A stretch of DNA of 64,000 nt from Tubulanus polymorphus (Eukaryota > Nemertea > Palaeonemertea > Tubulaniformes > Tubulanidae). Positions 1-13,100 of the stretch are shown piece after piece; within the stretch, counting starts at the first letter, position 1, and each line of letters begins with the position of its first letter. The notes below the pieces were generated by a model. That model saw nothing but the letters and a program-made list of their open reading frames with translations. It was not told the DNA's origin and searched no databases. The position numbers and the translations under genes were made by a program. The stretch spans positions 3,176,001 through 3,240,000 of the forward strand of contig NC_134035.1 in NCBI RefSeq assembly GCF_964204645.1. Reading direction: 5' to 3'.

Positions 1-340
1 TCCCTATATTGTTAAGTTTTGACGGTTAATTTTTTTACAAAGTGCGCTGATAAAATGTCTAATGTCCGGTGTTTATAGTTCATTTTCAATCAAAAATGTC
101 TTTGGTGAAGTCCTAAACACATGTGAAGTGTGGATGATCAGTTTTTGAGAAAGTGCGCTGATAAAATGTCTGATGTCAGGTGTTTGTAGTTCATTTGCAA
201 ATCAGAAATATCTCAGGTGAAGTTCTGAACACATGTGAAGTGTAAACGATCAGCTTATAAAAGTTTGCTGATAAAATGGCTAATGTCCAAGGAATGTCTT
301 TTGAAGTCTATGAAAAATGTCTGAGGCAAGGTCTTGAACA
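1..340. repeat. Three tandem copies of an approximately 110-bp unit behind NCAPD3
   Basis: Units start near 39, 150 and 260 with AAAGTGCGCTGATAAAATG or a close variant, and each includes a CACATGTGAAGTG core. The first copy may continue beyond the window edge. The array begins about 50 bases from the NCAPD3 stop codon, so it may lie in the 3' UTR. Confidence 0.75.
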
Positions 341-387
341 TAAGTGAAGTGTGGAAAATCAAAAATAAAATCTATAATCAAAGGATT

Positions 388-3300
388 TTACGATATATAT
401 TTTACCAGTGGTTCAGATGATGGTTCGTTTATAGCTGTAGTCATCCCTGGGTTGTCATTATTTACGAGTGGACTGCGATCATTCGTTGTCCCCGGGTTGG
501 CGTTATTTACGAGCGGACTGCGTTCGTTCATTGCGCCATGATTCATCGGTGCTGCTGCCGCCGTTGGTGAATTGCGTATCTCCGTCAATCGTTTGGCCTC
601 TTCGACGGCCTTCTTAGCAGACGTGATCAGCTCGGCCGCCGATACCGAGGATCTGTAAATTAAACAGAGTAAAATTCACTCACAGGGAATGATCAAATCA
701 ACGCAGCTAATATTGAGATTCATACGAAAAAAGAAAAGGGTAACTGCCACTTCTTTTTGACTCGCTTTTTCTCTGATTATTCCCCTGACATACTGTTGTT
801 TTCCCTGACTTGATCTGCTTAGAATGCAATCAATTAACACACTCAAATAAGGAAGACATAGATGCAAACTGTTTGATTTCACGCCCGATCTAGCAATCTG
901 AAAATTTCCCTGATTTTCAGCTTTATTTCAAAATTCCCTGACTATTCCTTGACTTTTTTCAAGAAAAGAAATTTCTCTGATTTTCGAGTAAGCGGCCACA
1001 CTGAAGAACGCTCGCAATGAACTGTGTACTGTTCAACATCGCACACAATATACCTTCGCCTCGAATTCGCCGCATTGAGTAAGTTCAGAATAGGTGGCTG
1101 TATAGCGAGCGAGTTCCGCGCCACTTGATCAGTTACAGGTGAATTCGTTCTGGCGTCCGCTGTCTGCAAAGATAAACAAACACTCTCTAATTCGGACCAA
1201 AAATATCCGACGCATTATCCATTCAAATCTTCCAACTCTAGTAGTAGATTTTACATAACATATTCCGTAGTTTTTGTTCATACAAACACGAACCTTAGCG
1301 GCCTCTTCGGCTTTACGTTGTGCGTTCAGACGATCTTGCTCGAATCGTTGCAAATCGTATTCGATTTCTTCGGCTAATTGTTTATCGGCCGACAAAATAT
1401 CTACAGTAATAAATATATACATGAACGATATGAAAATTATTTCGCGTATGAATTTTTACCGGTACTAGAAATGTACTTAGGCTCATGAAATGTGTATATC
1501 ATCCACACGGCTTTCTTTATCTAAGTAACAATCATATCAATTATGTAGGACCTCTAGATGTCAAAGCAAAATTTGTCAAAAATCTTGTACATATATTGAT
1601 GAATAAATTATATCAAATCATATTATTTGCGATCAGTTACTTCATGTTTCAAATGAGGACAACAAATTCAAACTTAACCGATTTAAGCTTAAACTTTATT
1701 CGGGAAACTTTTCACCAATCCACAGCAGACGATATCTTTTACTCACCTTTCACTTCGTTTTTGTAGTCTTTCATCAGTTCTTGCAAAAAGTTCATCAAAT
1801 CTTTCAACAGTGGTGAACGCTGCTTCTCGCACTGAAAAAAAAAATAGATAGACTTAAAACTATTTTCGGATTAAGCCATGATCGTGCAACTAGGCGTGAG
1901 TGATTACCATATGTTTGAGAGCTATAGCGATAGGAACGATGTTTTCGATGACGTTTTTCTTCACCACCTGAGTGATGATGTTTTTCTTCGCGGTGGCCAC
2001 GACAGCCTCGGCCAACTCTTGTTGTTCCTCTAGGTCGTCGCCCGTTTTGTGACGTAACGTCGATAGTTTAATCTCCTGTAATCGAAAAAAACGTGGACGA
2101 GATGAATGAATTAAGCAGGTTCTTTGTTTGTAGCTAGAATTTCTCACTTCTACAGGGTCCCTACTACAGATCAGTCATTCCTGAATATACCCGAAGTTTT
2201 CAAGGAGTTTTCTCAAGGAGAAAACTTCAAATTACCGTCGACTGATTAAACCCTAAATTATCTAATTAAACTGTTTCTAATTTTTTTAACCACCTAATTG
2301 GGTAAAAACGAATCCTGGTCCCAACACTACTGATTTAGGCGTAGTTTACTGTACAACTTCAAACTAAATAGAAATTTCAAATTGCCTATTTCTGAAAAAT
2401 GAGTTTTAAAGGAGTTTCTGACATTCTGCTCAAATTAAAGGAGTTTCAAGCACCTTAAAACGCATTTCCCGTTTAGGAGGAGTTTTTTCAGGAATTGAGG
2501 AGTTATAGGAACCCCGTTGAAGCACATCACTGAATCCGAACGAACGGAAAAATATCCACAATACCTTGCAGCAGAGAATCGATAACGAGTCTTGTAGAAG
2601 AGGTAAAGATTTGTCGTCGAACGGGATGATCTCGTCGACGACGCCGCCGAGAATCTCGCTCGTGATTTTAGCCGTCAACTGGAACCGGTGATGATCTTGC
2701 AAGTTTTCCAATAGAAATCGATAGATCGCGTGACGTTTCCTGCGGTGAAAAATCATAAACAATACTCGTTTTAATTAAACCGAATCCCGCAATTGAAGAG
2801 AGAAAATTTGGAAAATTCAAATATTAAAAATGTATATACGCCCAATGAGTTTCAGCTGTTGTATTTGAATTTTATATTGCATGTAATGATAAATATTGTA
2901 ACACTCTCTTAGTTTATCTATCCTTGTAATACTTCATTGTAATTCATTTCGAAATAAAGATGATGAAATGAAATGTTTTCTCACTCATAAATACTTATAC
3001 AGTAGACTCTGCCTATAGTGGTAGCACCAGGATCAGCAAAATGTTACTGGTGATACTGCATATCATTTTCACAAAGCGTCGCCATACAAAAACACGCTCT
3101 AGGCAGATATCCCCCGCTTTTCTCTGACAGAGATTCACAGAGAATCAAGCCCAAATCCTGCGTGGCCCGATATTCCGATAAAACTTACTTCGAATTTTCA
3201 GGTCCCTTTAACGAAAACAACTCTTTGTCTCGGTCGATTTGAGGGAATTTGTTATAACCTATATGATACAATAGACGATATTGAAAATAAAGACATATCT

Positions 3301-6300
3301 TTCATGCCGAAAATACGAAAGACAGAAGAGGCGCAAAACTCTCTGGGGCCGGTTGCTCAAAAGTTGGTTCGAGATTATCGACGGATAAATGCCATAGTAA
3401 GAATGTACTTTTGATTGTCACCGCCAACTATCCACTGGTATCTTTAACCAAATAATAAGCAACAGGTTCCTGGTGGTTGGACAAAGTTCTTATTGTTACT
3501 ACTTACTCATATGATCTTCGTACGAATTGAAATGAAATATACATTCGATGAAATGCTGGAAGAACATGTTCGGATTCCTGGGCAACAGCAGGTCGACCAG
3601 ACAGAACTTGGCTGCAAAAGAAAAATTTGTTAAAAACCTCTCGCTCTTTCCCTGACTATTCCCCAGGAGTTGTTTTCCCTGACTTGATTTGCTAAGAATC
3701 CAATCAATTAACACAGTCAAATACTAAGACATAGACGGAAACTGTTTGATTTTATGCACGAACGAAGAATCTCAACAAATTTTCCAGACTTTTCTCTGAA
3801 TTCTAGCTTTTCAAAAAATTATGTGGCTATTTCTTGACTCTTTTTAAGACAAGAAAATTCCTTGACTTACGGGTAAGTGGCAAGGCTGTAGTATACATGC
3901 AAGGTATAACTCCCCCTATATCTGATGATAAAAAAAGTTTTACTCACCAAACTTTTCAATCTCCGAATGATCATCAACCACCGTCGAAATGAAACGGAAA
4001 AACAGCAAACTTTTCCATTTCAAATAATCTTCCTAAAAACATACAGAAACAATAGAAACATAGGCACAAATCACCAAATCTATAAACCTATCCCTATGTA
4101 ACAACTAGCAGCTGGAAAACTTACTTGCAGTAAATGAGTCAACAATGTTAGAGTCTGTTTACGAATCAGTGGACTCGGATCTTTAACGCATGAAGCTATA
4201 TTCGATATATATCTGTCAGTGAGGGTCGTGTATCTACAGAAAATACATAGAAATAAATATACGAAGAGTTTTAGCAAATTTATCAAACTCGGGATCCAGA
4301 AGCGCAATCGCATAGTGACTCTAGTCCAAAAATGATCTTCAATCTAAAGCTGTAGATTTGGTATAACACCAAAATGTTTAGTTGTTATAATAGCAATTCA
4401 AAATTCATACACTGAAAGCTGGGTCATATCATTAAGATTGGTAACAGAACCAAAACCAAAATGAGTTTTAGACTGTTCTTAATTTATTGGAAATAGAACC
4501 AAAATAAGCTTTGGTTAAAGAACCAAATGAGCTTAGACTGGTCTTAAGTTGTTAGATCAGTAATGGAACCAATAATATGAGCTTAGACTGGTCTTAAGTT
4601 GTTAGATTGGTTTTAGAACAAAAATGAGCTAAAACCAACCTAGCCTCACAGATAACCAAGTCTTTTTCCCGAGGACTATCGAAAACCGTTCAAGCAAATT
4701 TCAAAGGCCGCAGCGATCACGCGTACCTGACACAGAAATCGCATAGAATAATGACGATATTATTACGTATCGGAATGTCTTGACACGTTTCTAGTTCTCG
4801 AGCCATCGCGGCGATCGATTTCTTCGCCAGACTTTCGTTTTGAAGACACAATTTTCCTGCAAATAGAATCGACGAAAAGAGAATGAAACCACAGAAGAAA
4901 TAACTACAACGATTCGGAAAGAATCGACCGAGTCAATTTTTAAGACTTAATGTTTCTAACTGTTAAACAATTAAAACATGAAAAGTGAACAAGGTGGCCA
5001 CATTCACTTGACTCGCTTTTTCCCTGACTATTCCCCGACATTAATGAATCTGCTAAGAATCCAATCAATTAACACAAGTCGAATACATAAAGCATAGATG
5101 GAAGCTGTTTGATTTTACACGTGATCTAAAAATCTCTCAACAGAATTCAGATTTCGAAGAATTTTCGCTTCTGTTTCGTCTTTTTTTTCGTACCTAAAGT
5201 AACGAACGCGTGCGCGCGAATCGTCGTCGACATTTTCGATCCGGAGAACTGCGATAAAACCTGCGTGTAGCCTTGGCTGAAACCTTGCGAAGATTTCTGC
5301 GATAACACGTCTTGGTTTGACGGAACAGCCAGCGTCTGTTGACTGAGCGACTGTTGCTGCTGCTGGTGTTCGCTGCTTTCAGCAGGCTGTGAATTACTAC
5401 TGCATTCCTCTGTAAAACAAAACTGCTGTGAATATTTCAACGAATTGAGTATCAGGGAAACGGATGATTTTTTTAGTCGAATTCATCGAGTTGACCAGTT
5501 CTGAGAAAGGAAATACAGTAAATTGCGCCTTAAACGGTAGCTTTGGTACTGTATATATTTCACCAAGTCGGTCGGAAAATACTGCAGGTTTTTCCATATA
5601 AATCTCCTGTGTTATTCATACTGACTTGAGAATGGTTTACCAAGTCGACTGAGGTACTGAGTGAAGCAAAGTCTACTGTAATTCACAAGAGAAATCCTGC
5701 AATAATTCAGTAAAAGATGTAAAGTTCTTGAGAAAAAGAGTTCATATTTTGAGCAACGTTTCGGTTGAAGACTATTAGCCATTGTCAGGCGTATTGATGA
5801 TGGCTAATAGTCTTTAGCTGAAACGTACTTCAAAATATATACTCTTATACTCTACTCTACATTTTTAGCTAAATAATTGTGAAATATCTCTCATAAATTC
5901 ATCCTACGCGGATATTGTCTTTCTTCTTTACTTATCTAGTGTAATTTCTCGAGGGGATGGTTCTTTCCATTGAACAATCAGTATTTTTCAGTATTTCTAA
6001 GGGGAGTTGAGAGAAATAAAAGAAAGCGTCTTACCGATACACGGAGCCGCTACTAAACTGATAACTAACATCGCTATACGACGAGGCGTACTAGTCGGAC
6101 ATAGCTGACATAATTCACCAACGGTGAATAAATGTTTAATTATCAGATCTTCGTTCAACGCGGCATCAGCTAGAAAAACAACCAAACAACGCGAATAAAT
6201 AAACATTAACTGATCTTCTGCAGGTTTATTGTATTGATGCAGGTGTCAATCAGCAGCCTGGAAACGCCCCATTAAGACACTTCTTTTATCTGGACTACTT

Positions 6301-9300
6301 GGAAGAACATGTAATACGTCTGCGGGTGTTGGTTCCAGGGTGAGGATTGATACAATAAGACCTATGTAACGTACCGGGATTTTCGGCGAGGATCACACCG
6401 GACAAATAACCATCGGAAACTTTCAACAAATCAGAGCACCATTTACCGATCTCTTCTCTCGCTTTACTCACATCACCGTACTTAGCATTATACAACTACG
6501 AAAAGGAAAGTAACAAAATTTACTAATTTTAAGATTTGTATCATCTACAAACAGACTGATTAGCTAGTCTCACCGGGTGGTTGGTTATCAATTACGATAA
6601 CAATTTTTAAAAAAGTATGTAGTACGCACAAGATACGTAAATGTGAATTCATCAAAATGACTCAACCCGCTGAGCACCACTGAGCTTTCCCAACTCAACA
6701 AGCCTCACTGCTTGAGCATTAGATGGTGGCTTGAAACCACTTTTTATATGTATGGACACATTTAATATGTTAGACTGGTACGCCATAAGGAAGTACGAAC
6801 AGTGAGTCTGAACAGCATCCAATATTAACCTACTTTAGACAACGTATAGCTATATGTAAGAGAAATGATAATGATATACAATAGACCCATTGATTAAAGC
6901 TAGATGGTCAACACGATGAGTGATACATAAATAGGTCACACAAAATTTATAAATGACCATCTTTTGTTGTATTATGTGATGATCTCAATACAATGAAGTA
7001 TCTCTTTCTTATGAAGTTGAAAATGTTGAAAAGCAAAAGGCATCGAAAAAATTACGTACTTTAGACAACGTAGAAACCATTGTAGAGATGAGTTCCGGCG
7101 GCGAGTCAAACTGAGACAAATTATGCTGTAAATTATCTAAAAAACACGAAATAAAATCGATGCACGAGATGTAATTTTTTTCAGCAGTGTTTCAGTTTTT
7201 CTATACGCATATTTATCAAGAAGCACGCGTGCGTACCTATGAGGTTTTGACACGTTTGCGCGGACACGTGTTTAGCCATCGAGCCGAGCACGAGTAAAAC
7301 ACGATTAAGCGTCGGAAAATCATTATCTGAAAAAAAAAGCCTACATTAATGAGTTGAATTGACAATGCAGGGGAATCAACTGTCTAGAACCTGCACCCCT
7401 CAGACAATCAATGTCCTTTTTATCAGTCAGCCACTTTCTTTTTCATCCAAGCTACTGTATATCTCGGTTCTGGACCTCAAGCATTTCATATTACGAACTT
7501 AAGAACATACGGACTTCAAACCCCAGAAAATGCTGTGAGTTAAGATTTGACCCCCCGGGTTAAAACATAGGAAATTAACAAATTTTTACTCTAAGAATCA
7601 AACTACGAGATAACTATGGAACTAGATGCAGACATTAGTTATTTTATTGACACGCTTTCAAAAAGTGATTGCCCTATGTTTACCCTACGACGGTGAATGT
7701 CTGAAAGGGTTTCAGATTGATACCGGTAAATGCCGATATTATGTACATACCCGACAGGTTGTTAGCGATATTGTTCCAGTAATCTATAATCGGATCGGTG
7801 TCGACGTTCGTTTGCGAAATCGCTGGAGCCAATTCCGATAGTAACATCCACGCCGCCTTTAATAATAATGTAAATCCATCGGTTACTGATGAGAACTCAA
7901 TTCATACATTTAGATAATCGTTCAAAGAGTCAATATAATTAGTGATTAGTGACAACTAGTCTATACAGGGTGACCACAGTCGCTGCACTCAGAAATTCCC
8001 TGTGTTTTCGCAGTAAAAACAGAACTTTCCCTGTGACGATTGATAGAATACTATATCCGTGTTGACGCGATGTAGAGAGAATCCCACAATTATAACGAAA
8101 AAGTCTGAAAATGTAACCTTATTCCTGAAGATAACTATTAGGATATAGTCGAAACGTTGAATAAACTACTATCTCAAAGTGACATTTTCGGACTTTTTCC
8201 TTATCATTGTGGGATTCTCTCTACAACTTTCCCTGTGTTCTGATGAACATCAATAGGAAAGACAAGAGAGCTGTTATCTTCATAAGGCGATAACATTTAT
8301 AATCGCGCATAACCCGGGTGACAGTGAGGCTCAGTACTTACATTATTGTTCGCAGTATCAATGTGAGTTATAAGCGATTTCATCAAACCGCGGCGGAACA
8401 TTGATTTCTTCGCCATCAAATTGAAAGCTTTCTGTAAATATCGCCTGTTAGAAACACACACACACACACAAAATTATAGGAAATTAGATATATTATCAGA
8501 AACAAACAATTCTCCATTTACAAATCCCTCTGAGTTATGCACAAAATTCCCTGAGCAAATCTACTGCAAGTGAATGGAGAAATCCTATGTTAAGATTCAT
8601 TCATGATTCATCAATCGAGTATTGATAAAGAAACGTGTGGTCAATAGCATTATCCAAATTCCCTGAGCGAATCTGTTGCAGGTGAATGGAGAAATCTCAT
8701 GTTAAGATTTATTCATGATTCATCAATCGAGTATCGATAAAGAAACGTGTGGTCAATAGCATTATCGGAATTCCCCGAGTTTTCCAGGTTTTTTTGGCAA
8801 AATCCATCGAAAAAGTTTTCCCTGAATGTTTCCCTGAACTTTTCTGACTTTTCTGAACTTTCTTGAGTTTTCCAGATTTTCCCGGTCAGTGGACATCCCG
8901 ATTATAGTTACCATTCGGTACATACCTCAGTTCGGTGCCCTTTACGGTCGCGACAGTATCGGTCATCTGCCAGGCGGCTGTGTTCATCTTAGCGCTCGAC
9001 TGTTTATACGCAACGATATTCTCCAACAAGACGATCTGCAAATAGTCTAAACACTTCTCGACAATACTGGACTCACGGTCCATGACCAACGGCAAAACAC
9101 CATCCAACCACGCCCTAAAAATCATCAAGATTATCATTATCATTTATATTATTATTATTATTATCATCATCTAATTTCATAATATCTATTGTTAACTACA
9201 TGTAATTGTTTTTAAGTACTAGTATTGAGTATTCATGGATGTTTGCCTTTGATTCTAATCTTTTTGGAACACGCAACCCACCATCATTTGGCACGGTTTC

Positions 9301-10122
9301 TAGACTTGAGGGTGTCCTCTCAATAAAGTACACTTTGTAATTATGTACACCACCATATAATATTTATTGAGAAATAAAATTAATTAACTCACTCAAGTTT
9401 ATAGCATACGCTCAATACAGAGCACAAAAAGTTCTTTACAGAGAAATGGCTTACCACTGGAAGTCGGGATTTTCGGGATAGATGAGCAAGATTTCCGTGA
9501 GAGATTGCATAGCTTGTTTACGAACGCTGAGACCGGGATCCAAACATCGACCGTGAATCGTCATCAAGTCCTACAGAGAAACGATGAGAATTTTACCAGC
9601 GAAAATCAAGCGTTTTGCTATTTTTAATTACGTGAAGCGCGAATATTTGAAGATTTTCTCTGCACATGAAATCTTGCAAGGACTGCCGGAAAACAAGGGT
9701 GAAATTTGTGCTGAATTAAATGCAAATGATGGAAAAGGAAACCGATTGTTTGATACTGTTAGATCGAAAATCAAGACGGAAATTACAAGAAAATCTTTCT
9801 GGAGAAATAAATAGTAGACATTTTGGAATCAACTGCTCTAGATTATAATATAATATAATTTATTTTTCATCATTATGTCATGCAGGATACAATATAGGAG
9901 TTAAACATTGTTTTTACAGACATAAGATGAGGGACACAGTGCGAGCCTAGGGCTGTACTTATAATTACTAAGGCACTGTGCCCACGTGCATTATGTGCAG
10001 GGTGCAATACAAATAGATATATACGTCACTTTATAATATATGAATATCGTTAACATTATAATATTCATCCATATTCATAATGATAAGAAGGATTATAATA
10101 CTTATTGATTATAATAATAATA

Positions 10123-10167
<45 letters not shown>

Positions 10168-13100
10168 TTAAAAAATTAAGATAAGATAGTTTAGATTAAG
10201 TTAGTTTAACCGCGCATGAAGCTGATATTAAGATGACATGAAGCTGATTTCGTCACTTACTTCTTTATTGAACGACAATGCGCAGAGTTTGATGATATTT
10301 TCCAGAGCTTGTACGGCGGACTTTCGCACGAACACCTTCGCGTCTAACGCTCGTCGACGAAGCATCGAGACGACGCCCTCTCCGTCTTCAAGGGCTGGAA
10401 ATATATTATAACAAGACTGAGAGAATATCCAAAGAATTCATTCGACAAGTTGAGGCTGATAGAATTCAAATGAGTTATTAAGCAAGATTAACACAGTGGC
10501 CACTTTCCACCCATTTACAAATTCCCAGATTTTTCCATGTGATAACGTCCGGTACACAAAATTCCCTCAGAGTGCATCAGAGAAATTTCTAACCTAGTAT
10601 CAAAAAGTTACAATTCATTCATTTTTCATTGAATCACGTATTGATAAAGAAACACGTGGTCAATATTCATTCAATATTCATGGCTTTATCCGAATTCCTT
10701 GAGTTTTCCAGGTTTTTGCTAAGATAAGCCAAATTCCCTTAATTGTTTCTAGATTTCGCCGATTCCCTGAATTTTCCTGGTTAGTGGTCACCCTGTGTAA
10801 TTGGAAATTTATGAAATTTGATGGAAAAAGTGGCCTATTTTTCGAAAGTCAATTGCTATATCATCGGCAGAATTAATCAGTTATCAAGGTGGGTAAGATC
10901 GACTTCGCATTTTAATCGTACATCAAACAAATCAAATCAGTTCTACAGTCTCAGGCAAAAACATAAACGGTTCTAAAAAACCAGTAACAGAAACGAAATT
11001 TCCTAGAAACTGTACTCACTAAGATTATTCATGACGACAAGTTGTACAGTACCCGGTGTAACGACAGGAGTTCCATCTTCACCGACCGTCATTGATTGCG
11101 TCATCTGACCGGTTATTGCCATTTGTTCGGCCGCTGTTTTGTCGGAGTTTGTTCGATCGCGATTCTCATCGTTTTCCATATCGACCACGGGATCGTTTTC
11201 TGAAAGATACAGGCGATCAGAATAACAAAATACAGAAGGTCTTTCACAAAATAAGCTGGCTAAAAATAAACTTAGAATGACAGTTTTCAGGTACTATACG
11301 ACTTGATTGAGTTACCTCGTATGTAACTGAAAACACAGTCAAACTCACTGAGGTTTTAGTAGTAGGAATGATCATTACAAACTTGGACTCCAATACAATA
11401 CAAATACAAATTTGGATTGAAAACGTACCCCCTAACCCTTTCAGTCCTGACAAGTTCTTACGCTAAAGTTATAGAGATCATTTATAAATTTAGGAAAATT
11501 AAATAGGTTGTTTAACAGGCATATTGCTAGCGTCTACACCGCTGTATTGTTAGTTACTAATATTTCACTCTGCTTGACAGGTTCTTTCAATAGAGATTGA
11601 AGCTGATAGTTAGTAACATCAATTCGTGGCAACGTAGCATATTAGCAAAGTCCATCGTCGATTTATACACGACATTGCAGTGTCTATGTACCGGAAGGGT
11701 TAAGCAATGCGACCTCAATCCGATGAACAATCTAAGCGAGTAAAATACATACCGCTGCCTGCGTTGCTCGGTATCAATTCTTTATTCAATTGCGGTGTTA
11801 GAATGAGTCTAGTTTGAGGAGGTCTAGCCACGACCGCCGGTGTAATAACCTGCTGCACGGTCCGAGCGATCGACGAGTCGACATTCGATATACAATTCGA
11901 AAACATCGATATCGCTTTACTGCGTACCCTATCAAAATAAAAATCAGAGACAATCAGCACCTGCGCGCCTGGACCCAGTTCCACAGTTGTGAGTTAGAGT
12001 TAACTCTGAGTTAAAGTTAGTTCATTTTCAATGTTTTCACCCAGAGTCAAATCTTAACTCAGAACTGTGGAACTGGACCCTGCTGTTTAACATTCAGTTT
12101 TACCAATTGACCAAAAAACCTCTGTCACCATCAGACAAGTCTGGGACTCGTGGCTCAAAAGTTGGTTAGAGTTAACCAGCCGATTATTGACATACCGGTA
12201 GTGACAATTAAAAGTTTGTTGTTACTATAGTATTTATCTGCTGGTTATCTTTAACCAACTTATGAGCAACTGGCCCGGACCCAGTTCCACAGTTGTGAGT
12301 TAGAGTTAACTCTGAGTTAAAGTTAGTTCATTTTCGATGAGTTAACTCAGAGTTAATCTTAACTCACAACAGTGGAACTGGGTCCCGATGTTTTGGATTA
12401 GCTATAGAACAAAGGAGTAACTAGTGACTTCTGAATTCTATTGAGTTAAATTCTGACTCAAGAGCTAAAACCAGTTCATTACAAATGCTTCCACTCAATA
12501 TAAATAGAATCCTACAATAATAATGAATACTATATAGTCGAAATATAGAATATAGTCGAAATGTTGAATGCATAACTAGCTCAGACTTTATATAATTTTT
12601 CGTAATTACCGTGGGATTCTCTTTATATCATCTCACAACACGGATAGTGTCTTATTAACGGTGATTTGAATATCAAACTCTAAAACCTGTGGCAGACTTG
12701 GGGCAAATTTGCCAAGTCAGTCGCAAGCTTAAGACTCAAACTGTGGAACCGATGTAAGTAAACAAACGCATGCGTACACGGAAGAAATGTCCGAACAGCG
12801 GCAGATCAACGTTTTCAGCAGATACGTGTGCAAACAAAACCGTCGCATTTCAATCGGTATCGAATCTACAAATAAATAAATAACATCAAATCGCGAAATT
12901 AGTTGAAAAAAAAAACAAAACTTCCAGCGAAATGAAAACGATATGAATCTACAATCCGGATTGCTCGTACCGTCGATTTGACGTTGCGGTTGCGTTAATA
13001 TCATTCCGATCAGATCGATAACGAACACGCGCGTCGACGTCTTCTCGTTGCGCGACAATCTCTGAAACCACTCCATTAACTTTGCGTACGCCGAACTCGA

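Larger units (their letters stand above)
388..6495 (-). other. NCAPD3: NCAPD3 exons 23-36 (Cnd1 core and C-terminal tail)
   Basis: Coding exons in transcript order: 6375-6495, 6035-6169, 5194-5409, 4727-4856, 4125-4233, 3948-4032, 3507-3611, 3189-3258, 2565-2739, 1908-2075, 1747-1831, 1294-1400, 1054-1163, 388-652. The 70-bp exon 3189-3258 is easily missed; it encodes [18 protein letters not shown] and is needed to reconcile the phases of its neighbours. Exon 25 adds a Gln/Ser-rich loop. The last exon encodes a disordered tail with two near-identical 14-residue repeats (each SPLVNN.NPG), giving two Ser-Pro sites, and ends at TAA. No minus-strand AATAAA is obvious before the window edge. Confidence 0.92.

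Noticed and set aside
7626-7841. Plus-strand 71-aa open frame
   Set aside because: Overlaps NCAPD3 exon 20 in antisense; the minus-strand exon fits the family and the phases.
9584-9814. Plus-strand 76-aa open frame in an NCAPD3 intron
   Set aside because: AT-rich, no domain, no splice context; likely chance.
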